Assembly: GCF_001305595.1 (NCBI RefSeq)
Contig: NZ_CP012403.1
Span: 208,501 to 272,500, forward strand
DNA length: 64,000 bases
From: Azospirillum thiophilum
Lineage (GTDB): Bacteria > Pseudomonadota > Alphaproteobacteria > Azospirillales > Azospirillaceae
Direction of reading: 5' to 3'
In this document: positions 7,835 through 17,096 of the stretch, piece by piece
Numbering within the stretch: the stretch's first letter is position 1
Layout of the letters: the number at the start of each line of letters is the position of its first letter
Position numbers and translations under genes: made by a program
Notes under the pieces: model-generated
Told to the model about the DNA's origin: nothing
Databases searched by the model: none
The model's input: only the letters and a program-made list of their open reading frames with translations

Positions 7835-9558
7835 CTCTGCTCTCCACTGCGGACCAGGCGGGCGACACCAGTGGGCGTGCCCCCCGGCTGCACCAGTTTC
7901 AGGACATCCCCGCGCGCGCCGAAATGCTCGACGGCACCGTCCTTCATCACCACGAGCTTGTCGGCCACCGCAACGATGGATGGGCGGTGGGCGATCATGA
8001 CCACCGTCGTACCCTCCGCCTTCACCTTATGGACGGCGGCCAGCAGGGCTTGTTCGCCCTCGTGGTCGAGGTTGGAATTCGGCTCGTCCAACACCAGCAG
8101 GCGCGGCCGGCCGAACAGGGCGCGGGCCAACGCGATGCGCTGCCGCTGCCCACCCGACAGCGAAAAGGCGCTCTCGCCGACGGGCGTATCGTAGCCGAAG
8201 GGCAGCCGGCCGATCATCTCATGCACCCCGGCCAGGCGGGCGGCGCGCACGATCTCGGCCGGGTCGGCATTGGCCATGCGGGCGATGTTCTCGCCTATGG
8301 TGCCGTCCAGCAGCGCCACCGATTGCGGCACATAACCGACATATTTCCCGAAGCTCTCGCGCTCCCACAGATAGGTGCTGGCGCCGTCCAGATAGATGCC
8401 GCCGGCCGTCGGTTGCCAGACGCCGACCAAAAGGCGGGCCAACGTCGACTTCCCAGCACCGGACGGACCGATGATTCCCAGCACTTCACCCGCTTCCGCC
8501 GCGAAGGACACGTTGCGCAACACCGGGCGGCTCAACCCGGCCGGCACATGGCTGACACGGTCGACCGCCAGCGTCCCGTGCGGTGCCGGCAGGGGCATGG
8601 TTGAGCGGGCGGACGCGCCGTTGTTCAGCAGGTCGCGGATGCGGCGATGGGCCTCCAGCGCCTTCACCCACTGTCGCCAGCCGTCCACCATCTGCTCGAA
8701 CGGGTGCAGCAGCCGCCCGGTGATGAGGCCGGCTGCCATCATGCTGCCGGGCGTCACCAGATTGTCGATCACCAGGGTGGCGCCAGCGGCGATCACCCCG
8801 ACCTGCAGCATCAGCCGCAGCGAACGCGAGGCTGCGGCCAGCCCGCGCGACATGGTGGCGCCGCGGTCGATCATCCCAGCCGACCCGCTCTGCGCCGATT
8901 GCCAGCGCCGGGCCAGCGCCGGCAGCATACCCATCGCCTCGATGGCCTCGGCATGGCGAACTGTGCCGGCAATGTCGGCGAAGACACGGGCCGACGCTTC
9001 GTTGGCCTGGGCCATCGGCCGTCTGGTCAGCGCGTCGGTCAGCACGCCCATCACCAGCAGGATCAGGGCGGAGCCGATGGCGAGAAAGCCGTAGACCGGG
9101 TGCAGCAGGAACAGGATAGCCAGAAAGATCGGCGCCCAGGCCAGTTCCAGCGGAGCGGTCACCGCGCTGCTGGTCATGAAGCCGCGCAGGTCGTTCAAGT
9201 CGCGCATGGTCTGCGCCGCATTGCGCGGCCCCCCCGACAGCGCGTCGACGATGGAGGCCTCCAGGGCCGGCACGTTGAAGCGGTGCGCGATCACCGCGCT
9301 GGTCACCAGGAAGGCGCGGGCCCGGATGAAGTCCAGGACGCCGTACAGCGCCAGTGCCCCGACCGCGATGATCGCAAGCATCGTCAACGTTTCCAAGCTG
9401 CGGCTGCTCATCACCCGGTCATAGACCTGCATCGTGAACAGCGGCACCACCAGCATCAGGATGTTCACGAACAGGCTGAGGATGCCGGCCAACAACAGGC
9501 CCTGTCCGATCTTCCGGTAAGCTTGGGTCAGCAGAGGCCGATCCACGGAACTCATCAT
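7831..9558 (-). CDS. Type I secretion ABC transporter/permease (PrtD type)
   Basis: A 575-residue half-transporter. The N-terminal ~300 residues are a six-helix transmembrane domain beginning LLAGILSLFVNILMLVVPLF. The ATPase domain has Walker A GPSGAGKST (about residue 364), signature LSGGQRQR (about 457), Walker B LLVLDEPNSNLD (about 486) and an H-loop in MIAHRPS. There is no C39-peptidase-like extension, as in PrtD/AprD-type exporters. Two adjacent ATGs (9558 and 9555) follow an AGGAAGG ribosome site; the second has the better spacing. Longer in-frame starts up to 9690 lack support. It forms an operon with the fusion protein and probably exports the RTX protein downstream. Confidence 0.92.
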   Translation of the reverse strand: MMSSVDRPLLTQAYRKIGQGLLLAGILSLFVNILMLVVPLFTMQVYDRVMSSRSLETLTMLAIIAVGALALYGVLDFIRARAFLVTSAVIAHRFNVPALEASIVDALSGGPRNAAQTMRDLNDLRGFMTSSAVTAPLELAWAPIFLAILFLLHPVYGFLAIGSALILLVMGVLTDALTRRPMAQANEASARVFADIAGTVRHAEAIEAMGMLPALARRWQSAQSGSAGMIDRGATMSRGLAAASRSLRLMLQVGVIAAGATLVIDNLVTPGSMMAAGLITGRLLHPFEQMVDGWRQWVKALEAHRRIRDLLNNGASARSTMPLPAPHGTLAVDRVSHVPAGLSRPVLRNVSFAAEAGEVLGIIGPSGAGKSTLARLLVGVWQPTAGGIYLDGASTYLWERESFGKYVGYVPQSVALLDGTIGENIARMANADPAEIVRAARLAGVHEMIGRLPFGYDTPVGESAFSLSGGQRQRIALARALFGRPRLLVLDEPNSNLDHEGEQALLAAVHKVKAEGTTVVMIAHRPSIVAVADKLVVMKDGAVEHFGARGDVLKLVQPGGTPTGVARLVRSGEQR

Positions 9559-10109
9559 CGATCCTTCCTGATGGAGGACAGGCCGCTTCGATACGGCGCG
9601 GGAAAGCGGGGAGATTGGGAAGAAACGCCAAAAGCTGCCGGCGGCGACGGTGCGCAGGACAGGAAGCCGGCTGGGGGGCATGCCGGGCACGACCGTTTCA
9701 CGAAGAATGGTCGCCTATGGGGACGGGTCCTGGCGCGGGGGGAGCGCCGACGGACTGCGTATGCTTAAGCTTTACTCCGGAGACATTTTAGAGACGTGTG
9801 ACAAGTTTTGGCTGATACCCCTTTCCAGTTTTCGAAAAAGGGGTGACGAGGCACTGATAAGCCACTGTTTCGCTGCGATAAAACTGCAATTCACCGAAGG
9901 ATCTATGCCATTGGGGGCGGTTATAGAGGCCATCTGGTCAGACGCCGCGCCGATCGTGCATGCTGCGTCGCGATGAATTTGCGCAAGGACACCGTACTCC
10001 CCCCCGTCCGGTCCCTGCCCCGCCCCAACCCCCCGCTCTCCTTTCCTTCCACCATGCCGGTCGCCCGATTCCGGCTGCGGCCAGAAAACCGGTTCAAGGA
10101 AGCCCTTTC
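9559..10109. other. Divergent spacer between the secretion operon and galE
   Basis: This roughly 550-base region must hold promoters for both directions. Its middle (about 9760-9920) is richer in AT than the flanks. It contains an inverted repeat with 8-base arms (9817-9824 and 9837-9844, ACCCCTTT/AAAGGGGT) around a 12-base centre. I could not assign a confident sigma-factor site. An AAGGA ribosome site for galE lies at 10096-10100. Confidence 0.5.
9817..9844. repeat. Inverted repeat in the divergent spacer
   Basis: Arms ACCCCTTT and AAAGGGGT flank a 12-base AT-leaning centre. It could be an operator or a small hairpin. Its position, midway between divergent genes and far from either ORF, is the only functional hint. 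Confidence 0.35.
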
Positions 10110-11123
10110 ATGACGATCCCGAAGACCATCCTCGTCACCGGAGGCGCCGGCTATGTCGGCAGCCATTGCGTGGCGGAACTTCTCGACCACGGCAACCGCG
10201 TCGTCGTGTTCGACAATCTGCGCCAGGGTCATGCCGCCGCCGTCCCGCCCGAGGCCGCCTTTGTGCAGGCCGACCTCGCGGACGAGGCGGCGCTGGCCCG
10301 TGTGTTCTCGCAATGGCGCTTCGACGCGGTGTTCCACTTCGCAGCCCTGTCGGTGGTCGGCGAATCGATGCGCGACCCCCATGCCTACCTGCACGGCAAC
10401 AGCGTCACCTCGCTGAACCTGATCCGCGCCGCGGTGAAGGCCGGGGTGATGAAGCTGGTCTTCTCGTCGACAGCCAACCTGTTCGGATCGCCGAAGCGGA
10501 TACCCATCGACGAGGACGAGGCGGTCGATCCCGGCAGCCCCTATGGCGAATCGAAGTACATGATCGAGCGCGCCCTGCATTGGGCCGACCGCTGCCATGG
10601 GCTGCGTTCCGCATGCCTGCGCTACTTCAACGCGGCCGGCGCACACCCCAGCGGCCGGCTCGGCGAGGATCACAGCCCGGAAACACACCTGATCCCGCTG
10701 GTGATGGACGCCGCCACCGGCACGCGTCCGCACATCGAAATCTTCGGCGACGACTATGAAACCCGCGACGGCACCTGCATCCGCGACTACATCCATGTCT
10801 GCGATCTGGCCGATGCCCATCTGCGGGTGCTGGACGTGCTGGACGAGCGGTCGGTCCGCTACAATCTCGGTAATGGCACCGGCTACAGCGTCCGCGAGGT
10901 GATAGGATCGGTGGAGCGCATCACCGGCAGGACCGTGCCAGTCAAGATCGGCCCGCGCCGCCCCGGCGACCTGCCGGTGCTGATCGCCTCGTCGGAGCGC
11001 ATCCGCCGCGACCTCGGCTGGCAGCCGCGCTTCCCCGATCTGGACAGCATCGTCGGCAGCGCCTGGGCATGGCGCAACGCCAATCCTCAGGGCTTCCGCG
11101 GCATCGCCGCCGCCGCGGAGTGA
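10110..11123 (+). CDS. galE: UDP-glucose 4-epimerase
   Basis: A 337-residue cytoplasmic NAD-dependent enzyme interconverting UDP-glucose and UDP-galactose, which feeds surface-polysaccharide synthesis. The NAD-binding GGAGYVGSH loop sits near the N-terminus. The catalytic pair is visible as the SSTANLFG strand and the YGESK (YxxxK) motif. The HYIHVCDLA-like segment appears here as RDYIHVCDLADAHL, and NLGNGTGYSVREVI follows, both typical of GalE. The length equals that of E. coli GalE. The ATG at 10110 follows AAGGA with nine bases of spacing; upstream in-frame codons lack a ribosome site. Substrate range (glucose versus N-acetylglucosamine forms) cannot be read from this sequence. Confidence 0.92.
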   Translation: MTIPKTILVTGGAGYVGSHCVAELLDHGNRVVVFDNLRQGHAAAVPPEAAFVQADLADEAALARVFSQWRFDAVFHFAALSVVGESMRDPHAYLHGNSVTSLNLIRAAVKAGVMKLVFSSTANLFGSPKRIPIDEDEAVDPGSPYGESKYMIERALHWADRCHGLRSACLRYFNAAGAHPSGRLGEDHSPETHLIPLVMDAATGTRPHIEIFGDDYETRDGTCIRDYIHVCDLADAHLRVLDVLDERSVRYNLGNGTGYSVREVIGSVERITGRTVPVKIGPRRPGDLPVLIASSERIRRDLGWQPRFPDLDSIVGSAWAWRNANPQGFRGIAAAAE

Positions 11124-11184
11124 GCATGGCCAAGGAAATGGGCAAGGGAATGTCAGCAATCGCAGCGCCGGGATCAAGGACGCG

Positions 11185-11742
11185 ATGAGCAACCTGAACT
11201 GGGACGACGACACGCCGGAACCGGCTCCCGGGGAGAAGGCTTCCGCCCAAGCGTCGGGCAAGCCCGCCGATGTGCTCGACCTCGCCGACTTCCACGGCAT
11301 GGCCCGGCTGATCGAGCGCATGCACCGCCGTTACCTCGATGTCGTGCGCGTCGGTCTGTCCAGGCAGGGCGTCGAGGACATCGGCCCGGTGCAGGCACTG
11401 ATGGTCATGCTGATCGGCGAGGACGAGCTGTCGGTCCGCGACCTGATGGAGCGCGGTTACTATCTCGGTTCCAACGCGTCCTACAGCCTGAAGATCCTGG
11501 TCGATGCCGGCTACATCAACCGGGCGGCCAACCAGCGCGACCGCCGGACCGCCCGCCTGCAGCTGACCGACAAGGGCCGCGAGCTGTGGGAGTGCCTGCG
11601 GCGGATGGAGCAGGCGCAGGCCGAGGCGCTGGTGCGCAACGAGACCGAAGTCCGCGACCTGAAGGCCAGCTATCGCACGCTCCGCCGGCTCGACCGGCTG
11701 TGGGGCGACATGATCCGTTATTCGTGCCTCGATTTCGACTGA
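11185..11742 (+). CDS. MarR-type winged-helix transcriptional regulator
   Basis: A 185-residue DNA-binding protein. After a flexible acidic N-terminus, residues 45-150 show the MarR winged helix: helix pairs in PVQALMVMLIGEDELSV, a recognition-helix region LGSNASYSLKILVDAGYI, and the wing RDRRTARLQLTDKGRELW with its conserved D-R-R. The C-terminal helices would form the dimer. An AAGGA lies four bases before the ATG. It follows galE by 61 bases and precedes the DUF2336 gene by 14, so co-transcription is likely. The ligand and targets are unknown. The general layout recalls the LdtR/winged-helix regulators of Rhizobiales and Rhodospirillales, which is a loose comparison. Confidence 0.85.
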   Translation: MSNLNWDDDTPEPAPGEKASAQASGKPADVLDLADFHGMARLIERMHRRYLDVVRVGLSRQGVEDIGPVQALMVMLIGEDELSVRDLMERGYYLGSNASYSLKILVDAGYINRAANQRDRRTARLQLTDKGRELWECLRRMEQAQAEALVRNETEVRDLKASYRTLRRLDRLWGDMIRYSCLDFD

Positions 11743-11756
11743 CTGGATTTCGACCG

Positions 11757-12980
11757 ATGCCGCAGCCGGATGCCCCCATGCCAGACGCTCCCATACCCGA
11801 CGCCCTCCCTCCCAATTCCCTGTCGTCGAAGGATGTCGAACGGCTGCTCGCCTCGCCCACCGCGCAGACTCGGATCGAGACGATGAGCAAGCTGTTCCAA
11901 GACCTGGAGGCCGGCACCCTCAGCCCGGCCGAACGGTCGCTGGCGATCGAGGTGGTCCATTGCTTCGCCGGGGATGCCCAAGTCGCGGTGCGCGAGGCGG
12001 TCGCCTGGCAGCTTCGCAACAGCCCGCTGCTGACCGGGGATCTGGCCGAACGGCTGGTCCGCGACGTCGGCCGGGTGGCCTTTCCCATCCTGCGCGACGC
12101 GGCGGGGCTGACCGACGACCTGCTGCTCGACGTGCTGTCCGATCCCGATTCAGGCAAGCATGTCGCGGTGGCCAGCCGGTCCAGGGTCTCCGCCCGCGTC
12201 TCCGGCGCGATCGCCGAGCGCGGCAACGTCGTCGCCGTGACCGCGCTCCTGCGCAACGACGGCGCCGAACTGCCGGACAGCGCGATGAGCCGCGCGCTCG
12301 ACCGCTTCGGCCGCGTCCGCATGGTCAGCGAGGCGGCGGCGACCCGTCCCGGCCTGTCGCTGGCGATGGTGGAGCGGGTGGTCGCCTTCGTCTCCGACAG
12401 CATGCGCACCACCCTGATGCAGGCGCACGGCCTGTCGCGCGAGCTGGTCGAGCGGCTGGTCGAGCGCGGGCGGGAGGCGGCGACCATGCGCCTGCTGCGC
12501 CCGGTGCTGCGCGGCGCCGAGGATATCGAGGCCGTGATCCAGTGGCTGCATGCCAACCGCCGCCTGACGCCGGTCCTGCTGTTCCGCGCGCTGTGCGCCG
12601 GCGACGTGTCGCTGTTCGTCTCCGGCATGGCGCTGCGCGCTGCCATCCCGCCGGACAATGCCCGCCGGCTCGCCTGGGACGACGGCGAGCTCGGCATGGC
12701 GGCGCTGCTGAAGAAGGCAGTCGTCGCCCCCGGCCTGCTCCAGCCCTTCCAGGTCGCGGTCGGCGTCGCCAAGCGGCTGGGCTATGAGGGCGCCGAGGCG
12801 TCGCGCGAGGATTTCCAGGCCGAGGTGATCAGCGAGCTGTTCACCGCCTGCACCCCGACCAACGACTGGATGGTCGACGACCTGCTGCTGCAGCTGTTCG
12901 ACCAGAAATCCGACGAGGTGATCGACCGCGCGCTCGACCAGGCTGGCCTGCCCTTCTCGCCGCTGCGGACGATGCAATAG
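11757..12980 (+). CDS. DUF2336 domain protein
   Basis: A 407-residue, almost entirely alpha-helical protein with HEAT-like repeating helices (for example VAVREAVAWQLRNSPLLTGDLAERLVRDVGRVAFPIL, then similar pairs). This is the pattern of DUF2336 proteins, which are common in alphaproteobacteria and of unknown function. The first ~25 residues are Pro/Asp-rich and disordered. The ATG at 11757 is 14 bases after the MarR gene. A later in-frame ATG near codon 8 is possible because no strong ribosome site is visible. The gene ends nine bases before the convergent LysR gene. Confidence 0.8.
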   Translation: MPQPDAPMPDAPIPDALPPNSLSSKDVERLLASPTAQTRIETMSKLFQDLEAGTLSPAERSLAIEVVHCFAGDAQVAVREAVAWQLRNSPLLTGDLAERLVRDVGRVAFPILRDAAGLTDDLLLDVLSDPDSGKHVAVASRSRVSARVSGAIAERGNVVAVTALLRNDGAELPDSAMSRALDRFGRVRMVSEAAATRPGLSLAMVERVVAFVSDSMRTTLMQAHGLSRELVERLVERGREAATMRLLRPVLRGAEDIEAVIQWLHANRRLTPVLLFRALCAGDVSLFVSGMALRAAIPPDNARRLAWDDGELGMAALLKKAVVAPGLLQPFQVAVGVAKRLGYEGAEASREDFQAEVISELFTACTPTNDWMVDDLLLQLFDQKSDEVIDRALDQAGLPFSPLRTMQ

Positions 12981-12989
12981 CAGCTGGAG

Positions 12990-13895
12990 TCAGCCCTCGT
13001 CCGGCCGCTCCAGCAGGGTCATGAAGCGTTCGAGCACGAGGTTCGGCGGCACCCCCTTCTTGGTCACCGCGCTGAAGCCCACCCGGTAATGGTGGCTGTC
13101 CGGCAGCAGCGCCCGCATGGTGCCGCGCTCCACCCATTGGGCGGCGTAATGCACCGGCAGGAAGCCGATGTAGCAGCCGGTCAGCAGCAGGAAGGCCACG
13201 CCCTCGCGGTCGGTGGCGGTCGCGGTGGCGGTCAGCGCGTGGGGCGGCTGGGCCTGGGTCGGGGCGACGGCATCGGCCGCCTCCACCGCCTCGCGGGTGA
13301 CGGTCCCGGTGGGCGCGTCGAACAGCGGATGGCCCCGGCCGCAGTAGAGCCGCGACTCCTCCTCGTAGAGCGTCACCCGCTCCAGACCGGGCAGGGCGCG
13401 GCGGTCGGGCACCACGCCGACATGCAGCCGGCCGTCCAGCACGCCGCGCTCGATCTCGTTGGGCGGGATCATGCGGATGTTGACCCGCACCTCCGGCGCC
13501 TCGCGCTTCAGGCCGCGCAGAGCGTTGGTCACCCGCATGCGCGGCATGGTGACGAGGTTGTCGGTGATGCCGATGTTGAGTTCGCCGCGCAGCCGCCCAT
13601 GCGCCGCGTTGATCTCGCTGCGGAAGCTCTCCAGCCCGGCCAGCAGGCGCAGCGCGGCCTCGTGGGCCAACTGCCCTTCCTCGGTCAGCCGGAAGCCGCC
13701 CCGGCCGCGCCGGCACAGCGTCAGCCCGAGCCGGCGCTCCAGGTCGGCCATGTGCTGGCTGATGGCGGCGCGGCTGATGTTCAGCTCGACCTCCGCCGCG
13801 GAGAAGCCGCCGCACTCGACCACGGTCAGGAAGACGCGCAGCAGGCGGATGTCGGCATCGGCGACGGCGGGCAGCGTGTGGCTCGGCTTGCTCAT
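12990..13895 (-). CDS. bauR: LysR-type regulator, probable activator of beta-alanine catabolism
   Basis: A 301-residue regulator with an N-terminal HTH (RLLRVFLTVVECGGFSAAEVELNISRAAISQHMADLERRLG) and a periplasmic-binding-protein-like effector domain that begins near RGELNIGITDNL. It is divergent from the omega-aminotransferase gene across a 117-base spacer that holds two dyads, the standard LysR arrangement. In Pseudomonas the LysR protein BauR activates the adjacent bauABCD beta-alanine genes, so the symbol is given by analogy. The effector could be beta-alanine or another omega-amino acid. The ATG at 13895 is the first plausible one. Confidence 0.8.
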   Translation of the reverse strand: MSKPSHTLPAVADADIRLLRVFLTVVECGGFSAAEVELNISRAAISQHMADLERRLGLTLCRRGRGGFRLTEEGQLAHEAALRLLAGLESFRSEINAAHGRLRGELNIGITDNLVTMPRMRVTNALRGLKREAPEVRVNIRMIPPNEIERGVLDGRLHVGVVPDRRALPGLERVTLYEEESRLYCGRGHPLFDAPTGTVTREAVEAADAVAPTQAQPPHALTATATATDREGVAFLLLTGCYIGFLPVHYAAQWVERGTMRALLPDSHHYRVGFSAVTKKGVPPNLVLERFMTLLERPDEG

Positions 13896-13911
13896 GTCCG
13901 GTCTCTGTCAG

Positions 13912-13956
13912 GTAAGCCGGCGCTTACGTGAGGTTCGCATGGTTTGGATTTAACCA
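13912..13956. promoter_or_regulatory. Candidate LysR operator: two dyads in the divergent spacer
   Basis: GTAAGC-CGGC-GCTTAC occupies 13912-13927 and TGGTT-N7-AACCA occupies 13940-13956. The first lies about 16 bases from the regulator start. LysR proteins typically bind a T-N11-A dyad plus a nearby weaker site. The assignment rests on position and symmetry only. Confidence 0.5.
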
Positions 13957-14012
13957 CAGCGACCGCCCCGGCACACTCCTGCACACCACCCCATCAGCAG
14001 GAGACCGGCGGC

Positions 14013-15389
14013 ATGGCCCCCCTGGACAACGACTTCGAGCACGGCAATCCCGGCTTCGGCACCGACCGGGCGGCCGGCGTGACCCGCGAGGAACTCGACG
14101 CCCACTGGATGCCCTTCACCGCCAACCGCGAGTTCAAGAAGAACCCGCGGATGATGATGAAGGCCGAAGGCGCCTGGTACTGGGACGCGCAGGGCCGCAA
14201 GATCTATGACAGCCTGTCCGGCCTGTGGTGCAGCGGTGCCGGCCATTGCCGCAGCGAGATCGCCGAGGCGGTTGCCCGCCAGATCGGCACGCTCGACTAC
14301 AGCCCGGCCTTCCAGTACGGCCACCCCGCCGCCTTCAAGCTGGCGCACAAGCTGGCCTCGATGACGCCGGCCGGGCTCGACCATGTCTTCTTCGTCAATT
14401 CCGGCTCGGAGGCCGCCGACACCTCGCTGAAGCTGGCGCGGGCCTATTGGCGGATGAAGGGGCAGCCGGCCAAGACCAAGCTGATCGGCCGGGTCAAGGG
14501 CTATCACGGCGTCAATTTCGGCGGCACCAGCCTGGGCGGCATCGTCGGCAACCGCAAGCTGTTCGGCACCGGCGTCGATGCCGACCACCTGCCCCACACC
14601 CTGCTGCCGCAGAACGTCTTCACCAAGGGCATGCCGGACGAGGGTGCCCACCTCGCCGACGCGCTGGAGGATCTTGTCGCCCTGCATGACGCCTCCAACA
14701 TCGCCGCGGTGGTGGTGGAGCCGATGGCCGGATCGGCCGGCGTGCTGCCGCCGCCCAAGGGCTATCTCCAGCGCCTGCGCGAGATCTGCACCAAGCACGG
14801 CATCCTGCTGATCTTCGATGAGGTCATCACCGGCTTCGGCCGTATGGGCACCGCCTTCGGCGCCGATTACTTCGGCGTCGTGCCGGACATCATGAACGTC
14901 GCCAAGGGCCTGACCAACGGCGCCGTGCCGATGGGCGCGGTGGTCGCCAGCCACGAGATCTACCAGACCTTCATGGACAATGGCGGACCCGAGTATCTGG
15001 TCGAGTTCCCGCACGGCTACACCTACTCCGCCCACCCCGTCGCCTGCGCCGCCGGCCTCGCCGCACTGGAGCTGTTCGAGCGCGAGAAGCTGGCCGACAA
15101 GGCCGCGGCGCTGATGCCGCATTTCGAAGACCTGATCCACGGGCTGAAGGGCCTGAAGAACGTCGCCGACATCCGCAACTGCGGCCTTGCCGGCGCGGTG
15201 CAGATCGCCCCCCTGCCCGGCGAGCCGGCCCGGCGCCCCTACGAGATCGCCATGAAGTGTTGGGACGCCGGCTATTACGTGCGCTACGGCGGCGACACCC
15301 TGCAGTTTGGCCCGCACTTCATCAGCGAGCGCGAGGATCTCGACCGGCTGTTCAACGTCGTCGCCGACGCCATCCAGGCGACCGCGTAA
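14013..15389 (+). CDS. bauA: Omega-amino acid:pyruvate aminotransferase (beta-alanine transaminase)
   Basis: A 458-residue class III PLP aminotransferase that would transfer the amino group of beta-alanine to pyruvate, giving malonate semialdehyde and alanine. Visible hallmarks are the N-terminal HWMPFTANREFKKNPRM segment typical of omega-APT, the NSGSEAADTSLKLAR loop, the PLP aspartate in LLIFDEVITGFGRMG, and the Schiff-base lysine in NVAKGLTNGAVPMGAV. AGGAG at 13999-14003 lies nine bases before the ATG, favouring this start over one 23 codons upstream. The LysR regulator is divergent and the acylating aldehyde dehydrogenase follows, completing the route to acetyl-CoA. Confidence 0.9.
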   Translation: MAPLDNDFEHGNPGFGTDRAAGVTREELDAHWMPFTANREFKKNPRMMMKAEGAWYWDAQGRKIYDSLSGLWCSGAGHCRSEIAEAVARQIGTLDYSPAFQYGHPAAFKLAHKLASMTPAGLDHVFFVNSGSEAADTSLKLARAYWRMKGQPAKTKLIGRVKGYHGVNFGGTSLGGIVGNRKLFGTGVDADHLPHTLLPQNVFTKGMPDEGAHLADALEDLVALHDASNIAAVVVEPMAGSAGVLPPPKGYLQRLREICTKHGILLIFDEVITGFGRMGTAFGADYFGVVPDIMNVAKGLTNGAVPMGAVVASHEIYQTFMDNGGPEYLVEFPHGYTYSAHPVACAAGLAALELFEREKLADKAAALMPHFEDLIHGLKGLKNVADIRNCGLAGAVQIAPLPGEPARRPYEIAMKCWDAGYYVRYGGDTLQFGPHFISEREDLDRLFNVVADAIQATA

Positions 15390-15408
15390 GGGCACTCGCT
15401 CCGCACTC

Positions 15409-15506
15409 CCCCCACCCCGACCCTCCCCCGCTGGGCGGGGGAGGGAGAAAGTCCATAGCATCCCCAATTCCCTCCCCTGCGCAGCGGGGGAGGGTCAGGG
15501 TGGGGG
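15409..15506. repeat. Paired inverted GC-rich intergenic element, copy 1
   Basis: A 37-base element (15409-15445) and its inverted copy (15470-15506) match at 34 of 37 positions, separated by 24 bases. Each half contains its own hairpin (CCCTCCCCCGC against GCGGGGGAGGG type). The outer sequence, CCCCCACCC-GACCCTCCCCC, recurs at 41117-41266 and 59541-59641. The arrangement resembles REP/BIME elements. It lies between the aminotransferase and dehydrogenase genes. Confidence 0.75.
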
Positions 15507-15546
15507 CAAAACCTCGCACACCGAACACCCCTCCAGGAACCGTCCC

Positions 15547-17046
15547 ATGCCCATCGTCCCGCACCTGATCGGCGGCAAGACCGATGCCCCCGCCGGCAGC
15601 CGCACCGCCGACATCGTCAACCCGGCAACCGGCGAGGTGACCGGTCAGGTCGCACTCGCCGGCCGCAAGACGGTCGAGGAGGCGATCGCCGCCGCCGAGG
15701 CCGCCTTTCCGGGCTGGCGCGCCACGCCGCCGGCCAAGCGCGCCCGCGTCATGTTCCGCTTCAAGCAGCTGCTGGAGGAGAATGCCGAGCGCGTCTGCGC
15801 GCTGATCACCCAGGAACATGGCAAGGTGCTGGACGATGCCCTCGGCGAGCTGACCCGCGGCATCGAGAATGTCGAATATGCCTGCGGCGTCCCGGAGCTG
15901 CTGAAAGGCGAGTTCTCCAAGAATGTCGGCCCGGCCATCGACAGCTGGTCGGAGTTCCAACCGCTGGGAGTCGTTGCAGGGATCACGCCCTTCAACTTCC
16001 CGGCGATGGTGCCGCTGTGGATGTATCCCATCGCCATCGCCTGCGGCAACACTTTCATTCTAAAACCGTCGGAGCGCGACCCGAGCGCCGCCCTCCTCGT
16101 CGCCCAGCTGGCCGAGCAGGCCGGGCTGCCGCCGGGGGTGCTGAACGTCGTCAACGGCGACAAGGAGGCGGTCGACACGCTGCTGACCGACCCGCGGGTG
16201 CAGGGCGTCAGCTTCGTCGGATCCACCCCGATCGCCGAATATGTCTATGCCACCGCCAGCGCCCACGGCAAACGGGTGCAGGCGCTGGGCGGGGCCAAGA
16301 ACCACGCCATCGTCATGCCCGACGCCGACCTCGACAACGCGGTCAGCGCGCTGATGGGGGCGGCCTACGGCTCCTGCGGCGAGCGCTGCATGGCGATCTC
16401 CGTCGTCGTCGCGGTGGGCGACGAGGTCGCCGACCGGCTGGTGGAGAAGCTGTCCGTCGCACTCCGCGCCCTGAAGGTCGGCGCCGGCACCTCGGCCGGC
16501 TGCGAGATGGGGCCGCTGGTCACCCGCGCCCACCATGACAAGGTCAGGGCCTATGTCGACCAGGGCGTCTCCGAGGGGGCCGAGCTGGTGGTGGACGGCC
16601 GCGGGCTGGTGGTGCCGGGCCACGAGAACGGCAACTTCCTGGGCGGCTGCCTGTTCGACCGCGTCACCCCGGAGATGACCATCTACCGGGAGGAGATCTT
16701 CGGCCCGGTCCTCTGCCTCGTCCGGGTGAAGACGATGCAGGAGGGCATGGACCTGATCGACGGCCACGAATACGGCAACGGCACCTGCCTGTTCACCCGC
16801 GACGGCGAGGCCGCCCGCTATTTCAGCGACATGATCAAGGTCGGCATGGTCGGCATCAACGTGCCGCTGCCGGTCCCGGTCGCCTATCACAGCTTCGGCG
16901 GCTGGAAGCGGTCACTGTTCGGCGACCTGTCGGCCTATGGTCCGGACGGGGTGCGCTTCTACACCCGGCGCAAGACCATCACCCAGCGCTGGCCGACCGG
17001 CGGCCTGCGCGAGGGCGCCCAATTCGCCTTCCCCTCGATGAAGTAG
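15547..17046 (+). CDS. mmsA: CoA-acylating methylmalonate/malonate-semialdehyde dehydrogenase
   Basis: A 499-residue aldehyde dehydrogenase that would oxidise malonate semialdehyde (from beta-alanine) or methylmalonate semialdehyde (from valine) with CoA and NAD, releasing CO2 and giving acetyl- or propionyl-CoA. MmsA features are the GVVAGITPFNFPAMVPLWM segment, the nucleotide loop SFVGSTPIAEYVY, and the catalytic cysteine in YGSCGERCMAIS. Unlike hydrolytic ALDHs it lacks a glutamate base in the LGGAKNHAIVMP loop, as is usual for the CoA-acylating group. It follows bauA on the same strand, separated by the repeat element, so it could equally be called bauC. Confidence 0.9.
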   Translation: MPIVPHLIGGKTDAPAGSRTADIVNPATGEVTGQVALAGRKTVEEAIAAAEAAFPGWRATPPAKRARVMFRFKQLLEENAERVCALITQEHGKVLDDALGELTRGIENVEYACGVPELLKGEFSKNVGPAIDSWSEFQPLGVVAGITPFNFPAMVPLWMYPIAIACGNTFILKPSERDPSAALLVAQLAEQAGLPPGVLNVVNGDKEAVDTLLTDPRVQGVSFVGSTPIAEYVYATASAHGKRVQALGGAKNHAIVMPDADLDNAVSALMGAAYGSCGERCMAISVVVAVGDEVADRLVEKLSVALRALKVGAGTSAGCEMGPLVTRAHHDKVRAYVDQGVSEGAELVVDGRGLVVPGHENGNFLGGCLFDRVTPEMTIYREEIFGPVLCLVRVKTMQEGMDLIDGHEYGNGTCLFTRDGEAARYFSDMIKVGMVGINVPLPVPVAYHSFGGWKRSLFGDLSAYGPDGVRFYTRRKTITQRWPTGGLREGAQFAFPSMK

Positions 17047-17055
17047 AGCCGGTTC

Positions 17056-17092
17056 CGGCAGCCCCTCTCCTCCGGCGGGAGAGGGGCTGCCG
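17056..17092. terminator. Strong hairpin between convergent genes
   Basis: A perfect 15-bp stem (17056-17070 with 17078-17092) around a seven-base loop fills the 50-base gap between mmsA and the convergent ANTAR gene. It can fold on both strands, so it is probably a bidirectional terminator, although neither side has a clear U-tract. Confidence 0.6.
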
Positions 17093-17096
17093 CGGT

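Noticed and set aside
9650..9976. A 108-codon frame in the divergent spacer before galE
   Set aside because: No ribosome site, an early part antisense to the ABC gene, and no recognisable domain. A later internal start gives only a short, unconvincing peptide.
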